Below the pieces are notes generated by a model. That model was not told the origin of the DNA and did no database searches. It was given only the letters and a program-made list of their open reading frames with translations. This document shows, one piece after another, positions 22,597 to 33,989 of a stretch of DNA of 64,000 nt. Numbering within the stretch: the first letter of the stretch is position 1; each line of letters starts with the position of its first letter. A program made the position numbers and the translations under genes. The stretch spans positions 5,862,001-5,926,000 of the forward strand of contig JAJEKV010000073.1 of NCBI GenBank assembly GCA_021234155.1, in the 5' to 3' direction. This DNA is from Isoetes taiwanensis. Taxonomy: Eukaryota; Streptophyta; Lycopodiopsida; Isoetales; Isoetaceae.

Positions 22597-22756
22597 GGGG
22601 TGGAGAGGCCTTTTTAATATTAGGTTACGCCCTAAATCCGAATTAGGGTTTAGGGTTAGGTTTCCACCTTAATAATTAATGATGTGCATTAATTATTCAT
22701 AGTGATGTGTCATGTATTTATACCCAAAAGGGCATATAAATACGTGGAACGTCACA
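22597..22756 (-). mobile_element. Truncated LTR fragment
   Basis: Reverse complement of 54324-54483, starting (on the minus strand) at TGTGACGTTCCACG and including the junction of the ~108-bp deletion that distinguishes the 5' LTR from the 3' LTR of the element at 54324-63930. Confidence 0.9.
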
Positions 22757-23470
22757 ACACGCATCTTCATGGCAGGTTTCTATGATTAGCTTGGCTTCAT
22801 CAAGGTCTACACATCTCAACAGCACCCCTTCCTTGTCAATCTTGCACCAAACATCCTCCGTTAATCTAAACTTCTTGCATTCTCCTTGAATCTTCTCTCT
22901 TGGCTGCTACTCAAGTCCTTTGGCACCTCTCATTATATTCCAAATACCTTCTAATATCATGCTGCCAATCTATTTCTTTCACATGAAACACAACAAGGTT
23001 AGTATCAATGATAGAATCAATCTTTTCCAATCCTTCTTGGTCTTCATGTTCAAAGAGCATGTGAGGAAGGTAAGAACTTGGATTGGTGGCTAAATGGACC
23101 ACTTTCACACTGATATCATAAGATCGAACCTTACATGTCCATCTATAAAGCTTGGCTTTTGGCTGATTTTTGGCAAAAAGTAGGGACGCGTGGTTTTGTT
23201 TCATAAAGACTTGGATGTGACTCTTTTGTAAGAGATGTCCTTGCCTATCAATCATGAGCATGAGGGCTGCTGCACTCTTCTCAAGCCTTGAGTATCTAAG
23301 TTTAGTTTCAGACAAAATTTTGATTGCAAAAGAGACAATCCTATCTTCTTGTGCCTTTTTTGTGGCACTAATATAAGCTTGAAAGGGCTTCTCAGGGTCA
23401 GGAGGTTTCACAAGGTGGAATGACACATGACATCAATGATTTTCTCAAATGCATCTTGACAATCTTCACT
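22757..23470 (-). pseudogene. gypsy RNase H to integrase linker, left copy
   Basis: A 171-codon open frame (23426 to 22911) encodes the classic first RNase H of Ty3/gypsy in degraded form: ETKLRYSRLEKSAAALMLMI, then KAKLYRWTCKVRSYDIS, then the linker ending near IDWQHDIRRYLEYN. The predicted protein is identical to that at 53654-54169. The catalytic aspartates of the usual DAS motif are replaced (YISATKKAQ). Downstream on the minus strand it runs into the integrase zinc-finger region and is cut by the LTR fragment. Confidence 0.75.
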
Positions 23471-23481
23471 CTAATCAACTA

Positions 23482-23482
<1 letters not shown>

Positions 23483-23578
<96 letters not shown>
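23483..23578. repeat. (TA)n microsatellite, ~96 bp
   Basis: Uninterrupted TA dinucleotides joining the left inverted arm to the first GATTC-array element. Confidence 0.98.
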
Positions 23579-23580
<2 letters not shown>

Positions 23581-23634
23581 AGTATTTATACTATGAGGGA
23601 GTGTACGAAGTCGGATGTACGTACATAGGTTTCC

Positions 23635-23790
23635 CCAGAATCTTATAAGATTTAGGATATATTTTGATTCCTCTAAAACTATAAGGTTTCTAAGTTTATC
23701 AAAGATTCTTTGTAGGAATCTATTAAGATTCCCCAAAATACTGCGAGCATTCTTTAAGATTGCACAAAGATTCGCCAAAGAAACCCCTGG
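23635..23790 (+). repeat. GATTC array of element I
   Basis: A short, degraded array: agaatcttataagattt, ttgattcctc, aaagattctttgtagg, aagattcccc, aagattcgcc. It lies just inside the terminus, as in elements II-IV. Confidence 0.65.
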
Positions 23791-23941
23791 ACTCACTACA
23801 AAGTACACCCTAGTGTGTAAGATTCTCGTATGTTTGCATTACAAAATCGACTACTAGTTTGTCGTCAAAATGTTTATGAAGTTTTTTATCGCCTTCGACT
23901 TGTGTTTTGGGCATAAGTTAGGGCATGTGATAGCAAGGGTC

Positions 23942-24124
23942 ATGTTTATGCTAATCCCAAAATTTCGCATGCATTGGTAGCTTCTGCTTGTAAAAAAACA
24001 CCAAAAACTGCATTCTAATGCCAAGTTTTCATTATGCTTGTGCTTATGCTAATGTCATATTTCACATGCATTGCCTTGTGCTTATAACCAACACCCAAAA
24101 CTGCATTCTGATGCCAAGTTTTCA
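23942..24124. repeat. Direct repeat of ~90 bp, two copies
   Basis: Both copies contain tatgctaat, tttc-catgcattg, then aaaactgcattct-atgccaag and ttttca. Copies start at about 23945 and 24045. Confidence 0.75.
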
Positions 24125-25066
24125 AATATGCTTGGTTTGGTTGATGATCGAACTATGAACAGTTGTGCCATCGATGGTAATTTGTGCTCGAAATTTTTGT
24201 ATGGAGATTTTATTGTGAATATTTTGGCAAGAAAATTGGAAGCTAAAGTCACCCTATTGAGCATGGTCAAATAAGAAACACAATGTCGAAGTTCAATAAC
24301 CCCATCAAAATTAACTCCAAGCGTGAAAGTTAATTCTAAACCAAAACGTCAAACCGTATCCTGTATCCTGATATTGCTCTCTTGCATTCTAACCGTTATT
24401 GTTGGGCCACCTCATAATGTTAAGATACGTCAACGGTCATGATCACAACAATGAAGCAATATATAATAATTATTATAAACTATAAACGTGTGCCCAGCAA
24501 TGCCGGGCACGGGTTTGTAGTTCATAGAGTGTATATAGTTTGGGGCATTAGTTTAGGAGTTGTCATGGTTTAGCATGTCATGTATTCTTTTTGCATTAAA
24601 TTTCTAGCATTTCATGCACATAGAACCTTTTGAGTGACATCGAAACTTATAAACTTAAGATCTCGAGCCAATAATAACAGTACATGGCTTCAAACATTAT
24701 GTATCGACATCTAAGGTATTTAAGACATAGACATGCCATAGCACTCTATCTAAAATGTTAGGGTGGTAGCTTGTGATCAAAATATTTGTACGAAGACTTT
24801 AGCATAAAGATTTTAAAGTTAAAGTCGATATATTGAGCAAGGTCAAATTGAAAAGTCAAGCTAAATTTGAATTAAACTAAAGAAGTCAACCCGTGAAAAT
24901 CAAAAGTAGGTTCTATACAAAATTCTAACATGACACGGGCCAATATTTACTATGTTCGAACTTTACCAACCTATAACAGCCTTTTAGATCATACGTTATT
25001 TTGATTCCACCATTAGAATAAAGGTTGCATTAGTCCAAACATAATTGCATGCCCCACATAACAACT

Positions 25067-25165
25067 AGGAGATTCTGCTTTCTTGTCCATGTAACCATAG
25101 GAGATTCTGCTTTCTTGTCCACGTAACCATAGGAGCTTCTGCTTTGTTGTCCACGTAACCATAAG
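25067..25165. repeat. Three tandem copies of a 33-bp unit
   Basis: Unit: aggagattctgctttcttgt then ccacgtaaccat. Three copies with a few substitutions and a partial fourth (aggagattct). Confidence 0.9.
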
Positions 25166-25593
25166 GAGATTCTATGATGCTCTATGGACTAAAGCATAGA
25201 TAAAATATTCTATTTCTATTTTCCTTCTGCTCACAAGTATGACCATGGTTGCTGACTTTGCTACATCTTGAATTGCTTGATGTTCACAAATCTCGGAAAA
25301 GCTTTGTATGCCTCATTGGCCAGAAAAGAGAAAATTAAATTCAAACTCATGTTTACCCCAACTAAATTTTGTTCACTGTTAAGCTAAGGAAATTCACCGA
25401 AAATTCATGAAGGGGTGTATATAATCTCGGTGATGAATTTTTTTATGTTCCTATGTTTTTACTTTAATTTTTTTTTTTTTTTTTTTGGCGACCAAATGTA
25501 TTGTTCTGCTGTCTAGTTATTATGGTTGACTAGTCATCATTCTTAGGACAATCATTATCCAAAGGAGAAAATGGAGTTTGTGGTTAAAAATGA

Positions 25594-26619
25594 CTAGTCA
25601 CCATTCTTGTGACAATCATAACATTTAGCAAATAATCCAATTGACTGAATAGATTTTGTGAAGTTGTAGAGGCTTGCCCAGAGTCCAAGACCAGCTTGTA
25701 CTGATATCCATACTATTATTCCCACATTTACGCAATATATGATCATCCAATTTAGATAATGTGGTAGCAATGCTAGTAAAAAGAGCTCCAACTACCGAGT
25801 CAATTAGCCCATAAAATGGCAACATTACTGCAATGAAGAATAAAGCAAGGAAAATTGGAATCCTTGCAAGAGTCCGTAGAATATATTTATGTCCATGGAT
25901 TCCAAGCAACTTTTCCCATGTCAAATACATGGGGAGGGTATTAACCCCAAAAGTAACAACCTGATGCATTAGAGCCAAGACCACTGCAGCATCTAGATAC
26001 TTCGACCTTGGAAGAATTGAAAATGCATTCTTATGTTTTAGCACCTGATCTCCATATACCCAGTACATAGTTGTGGGATGTGAAGGTAAGGGATAATATA
26101 AATGACACTGCACAAATATACACAGTCTTGAACTTTTGCGGTTGCTTCATTGCATGCATGAACTCGCTGTTGAAAACGAAAATCACAGTAAATGGTTGTT
26201 CAAAAAGATCATACAATTTAACATGTTCATTTTTTAAAAGTAAACTGTGATTTGAGGCTTTCTTTTATGACAAACAATGACCAACTTACACTTACACTGT
26301 CAATGCATGGCCCCCAAATGCATACATGCAGTTGGAAGCTCCAGTATAGTAGTCATGGAAATTGTGAGGTGCAGTGTGTTGTATATCTTGTGTCTAAACA
26401 TAAAATTCAAAAATATAAACAAGCATTACTTTGAGTTGTGAATAAGATCAAATATAGAATGCACACAATACATTTCCATCTATTGCAACATCAATTGTCA
26501 GATACCAAGCAACGTAAGTTACCGTGATAATATTTGCAAATGACCATACTCCGAAAGTTTCTAACATCTGAAGGAAATATGGTAACATCATACATGCTGC
26601 AAAGGTAAATGTCCACGTC
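25594..26619 (-). pseudogene. AUX/LAX auxin influx carrier fragment (C-terminal half, introns kept)
   Basis: AUX/LAX proteins are plasma-membrane permeases of the AAAP family that import auxin with protons. Three exons are readable on the minus strand. 26619-26472 follows ttctttag and ends before gtattg; it has RTWTFTFAAC and VTYVAWYLTI. 26396-26296 ends at a gtaagt donor with YTGASNCMYAFGGHALTV. 26166-25594 follows ttttcaacag and starts EFMHAMKQPQKFKTVY. The phases join correctly across both introns. The last exon has a frameshift near 26100 before MYWVYGDQVLKHKNAF, later RTLARIPIFLALFF, then a deletion and frameshift near 25750 before GLFAKCYDC at the C-terminus. The N-terminal half is absent; homology stops where the PPR fragment begins. 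Confidence 0.82.
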
Positions 26620-26647
26620 CTAAAGAAAATGGCATAGCTATTTGCTC

Positions 26648-27507
26648 ATAGCTTGCAAAAAAGGGGCATGAGTTGAATAATTTTGTAGCAGGCACTTTGG
26701 TAGATATGTATGCCAAATGTGGGAGTATGTTACATTCTCGCTGGGCGTTTGACAGGATGGAACATCCCAATATGGCATCCTGGAATGCTTTGTTGGTTAT
26801 GCATAGAGTGGGGAAAGTGACCTCTTTCTAGAATTATATACCTACATGCTAGCACAAGGTTTCATGCCGGATGCTCAAACATATGTTGCTGCACTAAAAG
26901 CTTGTGGTTGTGTGGGTGCCTTGGAAATTGGAAAAAAGAATTCATCTTCAAATTTGTAACGCTGGACTTGAGAGAAATGCAGTAGTAGCAACCTGTCTGA
27001 TTGGTTGTTATGGTAAATGTGGGAGCATGATTGATGCTCAGCATGTTTTTGATTCAACGCACCTACGTGGTCTGGGGGCATGGAACACACTCTTAGCAGG
27101 ATATGCCCAGCAAGGAGATGCGAAAGATGTCTTCAATGTCTTTGAGAAGATGCAGCAGGAGTGTTCTCAAGCAAACTATATCACATTTCTTTCTATTCTT
27201 ACAGCCTGCAGTCATGCTGGCCTTGTTCACACTGGAAAGGAATATCTTAAGAATATGTCCTTGCACTATAAGATCACTCCTAGTCTTCAACATTATGTTT
27301 GTATAATCGATCTCCTTGGTCGGGCCAACCAACTGGATGATGCAGTGGCAGTCTTGAAGAACATGCCTTTTGAGCCTAACTTGACAGTATGGAAGACAGT
27401 GCTCACTGCTTGTCGGAAGTGGATGAATGTGGTAGTTGGAAGGCTTGCCTTTGAATCTAAACCTCGCTACTTTAGGTTGGGTAAAACAGATGATTTTTCT
27501 AGATGAC
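26648..27507 (+). pseudogene. PLS-type pentatricopeptide repeat protein fragment
   Basis: PPR proteins bind organellar RNA through tandem ~35-residue helical repeats. Readable repeats: HELNNFVAGTLVDMYAKCGS and MASWNALL (26655-26795), then stops and frameshifts. An open 200-codon stretch from 26904 reads VVATCLIGCYGKCGSMIDA, LGAWNTLLAGYAQQGDAKDV, ITFLSILTACSHAGLVHTG, HYVCIIDLLGRANQLDDAV and MPFEPNLTVWKTVLTACR. The last part is the usual transition to the E domain, which is degraded from 27430. Upstream repeats are missing. The fragment starts only ~30 bp from the AUX/LAX fragment on the other strand, so the two were joined by rearrangement. Confidence 0.85.
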
Positions 27508-28389
27508 CCTGCGTTCTGCTTTATTAAAGCTAAGGTTACATGCGCAGCATGCATGAATATGTCAAGTATGGGAGGACAGCACATTGGTGAAGCTGCACCG
27601 ACCTGTCTCCAACACCTCTACATGCAGTTCAATCAATACAATTTTGGATCTGTTTTATCTGCAAACACAACATGAACATGGGTATGCTATTTAGGATCAT
27701 GTCAATTACTCATCAAAAGTGTCTTTGTGTGTTTTGGGGTCAGATACGTCCTTGCCATCCAATTTGCCTTACTGGTGATGAAAAGGTTGTGTTCGGGGGG
27801 TCAATGAGAAGTTTGGTTCTACTAAACAACACTGAAACATGCCTATTTTGATGATTAAACAACTGCTTTCACCTAAACAAATTCAATACATTCAAGAACA
27901 AATCATTCTTGATGAGCCTAGTGTCATATCAACAAAAGCTAGATAGCATGACTATTGTACACTTTGCTTGTTCCAATGCACTACCAGTTCTTTCAGCCTT
28001 CAAAAAGGTACGCATTTCCTTGAGTATCTAGCAATACTATGTGAGTGTAACTAAGGTTTATATATCGATTTCAGAATGAGAAAAAATGGACTTGTTTTTG
28101 CCATGCCTTTTTTGTCAGATTCATCTTGGTTATCCACGATGAATAAAGCCTGCTTTTGCGCCAAGGCGGAAGACACTTTGCATTTGTGCAAGGCAAAGCC
28201 TAAACCACTCAAAAATCATTTTGAAAGCTTACCAAGTATAACCTGCTAGCATCTGCTGATGGAAAGAGATAATCAAAGATGGGTGCAGCAGAGTTTCACC
28301 ATCACCGCCAATGCAAAGACACAAAGACATGCAAAAAATTAAAAATTGAAGGCTTCACATCTCAACTTTAAAAGGCGGGTTACAAATAC
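27508..28389. other. No gene recognised
   Basis: Downstream flank of the PPR fragment. It contains short ORFs without motifs and a gccaaggcgg/caaggcaaagcc tract near 28150. I see nothing else. Confidence 0.35.
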
Positions 28390-28504
28390 CTGCACAGACA
28401 TTATCTGCCCGATTTCCCAGTGTGGCCTTTCTTCAAGAACCGCTATTACAGTAAAGGGTTTGATGTTCATGGCATCCGCAACTTGCATATCACTCTTTAC
28501 CATT
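28390..28504 (-). pseudogene. Exon-like block, unrecognised gene
   Basis: On the minus strand an acceptor tttattgcag precedes 115 bp open in one frame (VKSDMQVADAMNIKPFTVIA then VLEERPHWEIGQIMSVQ), ending at cag|gtattt. The splice sites are good and the composition looks coding, but I do not recognise the protein. It probably belongs with 28855-28948. Confidence 0.45.
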
Positions 28505-28854
28505 CTGCAATAAAGAGGCACAGAGTTAAGTAATGTCACTAATTATAAGTAAATAAAAGAAAAAAGAGTCTTTTGCTGCCTTCGAAATGCAAACTTTGCA
28601 TCAACATCGCTTTCTTCTTACAACGATCCACCTGCATTATCATGTGCCTTGGAGTTCTCAGATCAATGAAAACCGGGGTATTAATTTATTGTAGCTGTGT
28701 ACAATGCATGCAAGAACAAGATACCTGCACGTAATGTACACCATGTATTTCTGTTAAAGAGCTTAGAAGCTCGAGAAGCACATCTCCCCAGATTTCCATT
28801 CAAAACTTGGAAGCCTAGCAGATGAATTATCATCATTGAGCATAAACCAAGCAC

Positions 28855-28948
28855 CTGCATAATACACAAGAATATCCTTAAAGCATATAGAGATGTTCAA
28901 CATCAAATATGGTCCTATGGCAACTTCATATCCACCGTTTAAAAGCTG
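28855..28948 (-). pseudogene. Exon-like block, unrecognised gene
   Basis: On the minus strand ttcttacag precedes 94 bp open in one frame (QLLNGGYEVAIGPYLMLNIS then ICFKDILVYYA), ending at gcag|gtgctt. A possible 26-bp microexon with an acceptor tttaacag and donor gcag|gtatct lies at about 28734-28759. I cannot name the family. Confidence 0.45.
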
Positions 28949-28959
28949 CTGTAAGAATA

Positions 28960-30368
28960 TGAATAAAATGATCACCATTCACATGTACCACAAGAAACAT
29001 GAAAGAGGAAAAATTGACTTAAGAGCTACTGTGGTAGCTTTCACGGCAGTAGTTATTTCTAATAGCCCAGCCAAAGATCCGCTCAGGAAGCTGCTTGCAA
29101 TTCTGCTTACAAACGACCTTAAGAAGAAAGTCTAGTCTTTAAGGTGTTTCCACTGGTCCAGGCATGGATCCGTCTTTAAGGTGTTTCCACTGGTCCCGTA
29201 ATTAAAAAGAAAAGCAGTAAGACTGACCTTCAGTTTTGCACATAGCTCCAATGGCTGGACGGCAAGCCAAAGAGCTACTTATCCAAGCATTCCTAAAAAG
29301 TATCATTCGACCAACCAAAAATGACGCCTGTAAGATCTCGAACAGGCAAGTTACAGTGCGCAGCATGTCTACCACAGTAGAAGATGAAGAAAAGCTTATG
29401 AAAAAAAGCTCTGAAGATCTGCAAAAACAGAAGATACATCAGAAGATCATAGCCATCATTAGATAAAGAATGCGGGGCGTCATCATTCTAGATGCTAATC
29501 TCCTAGGACGCATAACGCAATCGCAGATCCAGCGCATTCTTTCTCAGGATTTGAAGCTGGGACATAAATTCCAAAAAAGGCCTCCGAAAACACAGAAAGA
29601 AATACGCAGGAAACCCCCGAAATTGGCAAGGGATGCCATATCTAAAATGCTACAGGTTTTCACAGAGGACATCGATTTACCTGGCCATAAAATCGAAACC
29701 AGCAAAAACCGAATAAAAGTAGAGGGCATCGATCTACCCGGCCATAAATCGAAACCAGTAAAAAGCGGAGCAGTAGGCTATCTCAGAGACCATCCCTGCT
29801 CAAGCTACTTAGGGCGAGCACATTAGAATCCTGATTGACAAAGTTAACACAAGAATGAAATGGCAAAACTGTATCCGAACAAATCCCTGATGCACCTTCG
29901 GTTACCGGAGTCGTTGATGTTGTTGAAGCGCGCATCGAATTCCTAAAACCGGTTTTCTTCTTGCGCTGCAGAACCTTGAGGAGCTCGAAAATGCCTGGAC
30001 CTGGTTTAAGCGCGGGAGCTCAGACGAAGAAGCGATATCGGCTCCTTTGGCATATCCATTACGTATGGTCTTTGAAAAGCTAAACAATACGAACTTGGGA
30101 GGAGAGAAATCATTATTTTTTTCTGCCACCTTATGCTGTGGACGTGGCCTGAGGTGGTGCCACCTCTTTTTAAGATTCATACGAACTTCAATGTATTAAT
30201 TGCACTCTTGAGGTGCATTTAATTTTAAGTATAATGACCTTTTCATCAACGGGCAAGATTGAATCCCTAAATCCAACGGCCCAAATTAAAAGCCCCAAAT
30301 AAAGTTGGCTCTATCTAGATCGTCGATCTTGCACATTCAACGGACGAAATCGATTTGACACAAGCTGG
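28960..30368. other. No gene recognised; possible decayed exons
   Basis: The minus strand at 28990-29130 is open for ~45 codons with a hydrophobic stretch (SSFLSGSLAGLLEITTAVKA). The ORFs at 29236-29826 are Lys-rich with a duplicated segment near 29650-29750 (atcgat-tacc-ggccataaa). A 41-bp segment (tctttaaggtgtttccactg...) is repeated at 29136 and 29172. No function can be assigned. Confidence 0.3.
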
Positions 30369-30465
30369 CCCCTTATTTCTAGAGATTTTGGTGTCACCAT
30401 GTGGGCCGTCGATCTCAGATCTGGACGGCTCACGCAGTGACACCAAAATCTCTAGAAATAAGGGG
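30369..30465. repeat. Perfect 29-bp inverted repeat (hairpin)
   Basis: The arms CCCCTTATTTCTAGAGATTT-TGGTGTCAC (30369-30397) and their exact complement (30437-30465) enclose a 39-nt loop that pairs again (GCCGTC...GACGGC). It lies immediately before the tataattgtatata end of element I. Confidence 0.9.
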
Positions 30466-30490
30466 GGTGCTTATATAATTGTATATATAT

Positions 30491-32490
<2,000 letters not shown>

Positions 32491-33914
32491 TACAAGTGAG
32501 TGTACTATAAGGGAGTACACAAATTCTGAGTCCAAACTTAAGATTCTCTTAAGATTCCCCTAGATTCTCAAAGATTTTCTCTAGATTTCTCAAGATTCTA
32601 TATAGATTCTCTTAGATTCCTTTAGGCTCTATCAAGATTCCCCTAGAAAATACACTTAGTGTAAAAGATTCCCTTAGATTCTTAGGATTCTACAAAGATT
32701 CCTCAAGATCTCAAACGTTATCACAAGGATCCTCTAAATTTTCCAGAATTCTATGTAGATTCTATAGAGATTCCCCTAGATTCTTGAAGATTCCATCAAG
32801 ATTCCCCTAGATTCTCGAAGATTTTATGAAGATGCACTTAGATTCTTAATCCCATAGATTCTTTTAAGAGCCATTCAATGAAGATTCTATAAAGATTCGC
32901 TTAGATTCTTGAAGATTCAGGAAAAAGTATCTTAGATTCTCAAAGATTTAAGGAAGATTCCCTTAAATACTCTTAATCCCATAGATTACTTAAGGTTCTC
33001 TTAAGATTCTCCTAGATTCTCAAAAAGATTATCCCAAATTTTCCAAGATTCTATATAGATTCCTTATTTGGATTCCCTTAGATTCTATCAAGATTCCCCT
33101 ACTAAACACACTTAATAATGAAAGATTCCTAAGATTCCCATAAATTCCCTAATTTTGTTGGGGTTCCCTAGCCTCCTAAAGATCATCTCAAAATCATCTA
33201 GATTCCCCATGTTTCTATGTAGATTCTCCCATCATAGATTCCCAAAGATTCTCTTGAGGTTCATTTAAATTCTCCAAAAATCCTATGGAGATTCCCCTAG
33301 AGTCTCTTAAATTCCCATAGATTCAGAAAATTCTAAGTTTCCAAAAGAAACTTAGTATTCGATCACATTAGCTCCAACTGCGACGGAACGATGCGAAAGT
33401 ACCACTCATTGGAAAGTTCTCGACGAGAGGAATCCAATAGTGTGGGCCCCACCTTCATCCGACCCCTCTACTGCAAGTTATCGGCCTTTGAAGCTGATTA
33501 TAAAAAGAAACTTCCTAGAAAGTCCACCCATTAATGTTGGTGCCACCTCATTACCTTTTTATTAAATAAGGGTGCCACCTCACCTCTTTTTAATAAAGAA
33601 ATTGCAATTTAATAAAAAGTTAATGGTTGGGATTTCTCCTCCCCATTTGATCCAACGGTTAAGATTGACTGCACCAAAAAGCACCTTTTAAGACACCTTC
33701 CTTGCACCTTCCCTTTAAAAATCAAGGGCCAAGATTTCACACGCGTGCCCGTCGACGGTCCATGGATGGGGTGCATGCCCCATGCATGGCCCATGCATGC
33801 CCCCCATCAAATCCAAGGGCCATTTAAGCGCCACCTCAAAAATTAGACGGATCGGATTAATCTCTACCCACACTCACCCCCCCATAGGACCCATAAAATA
33901 ATTGTATATATATA
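32491..33914 (+). mobile_element. GATTC-array element III (~1.4 kb)
   Basis: The left end is tacaagtgagtgtactataa, then gggagtacacaaa. The right end is cacccccccataggaccc then aataattgtatatata. It shares the (TA)n at 32481-32492 with element II. It has the same two-part interior as element II: an array at 32535-33350 and a conserved block at 33355-33905 (cgatcacatt..., aagttctcgacgagaggaat, ccttcatccgacccctctac, gccccatgcatg, ggcgccacctca-like segments). Identity in the block is roughly 80-85%. Confidence 0.75.
32535..33350 (+). repeat. GATTC array of element III (~0.8 kb)
   Basis: Same pattern as in element II, slightly more degraded, same strand polarity relative to the termini. Confidence 0.88.
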
Positions 33915-33989
33915 AGAGATATAATAATAGATATCCTATTATATATATAGATATGAGGGTACTTACATACGGGGGTGTTACATATTTAT

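Larger units (their letters stand above)
22597..23482 (-). repeat. Left arm of inverted duplication
   Basis: This segment is the reverse complement of 53597-54483. I compared about half of it base by base and found no difference. It carries 160 bp of LTR start plus the gypsy RNase H region, and ends at ctag next to (TA)n in both copies. At its outer edge (22597) homology stops in the middle of the LTR sequence. Confidence 0.9.
23791..25590. other. AT-rich sequence inside element I
   Basis: No gene is recognised. It includes the direct repeats at 23942-24124 and 25067-25165, a small GC-rich palindrome (gtgcccagcaatgccgggcac, about 24492) and a T17 run near 25470. Confidence 0.4.
23573..30490 (+). 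mobile_element. GATTC-array element I (~6.9 kb), with captured gene fragments
   Basis: The left terminus is tatacaagt-attta-tactatgag then gggagtgtacgaa, next to (TA)n, followed by a short GATTC array (about 23635-23790). The proposed right end is the tataattgtatatata at 30473-30488, again next to (TA)n. Between lie decayed AUX/LAX and PPR fragments and unrecognised exon-like blocks. Assigning 30490 as the partner of 23573 is inference from the pattern in elements II and III. Confidence 0.5.

Noticed and set aside
23479-23808. Tyr-Ile repeat ORF; similar ones at 30452-30700
   Set aside because: Translations of (TA)n; no start context or conserved flank.
24480-24530. GC-rich palindrome as a Helitron 3' end
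   Set aside because: No CTRR terminus follows and no TC 5' end or A/T host dinucleotide could be placed.
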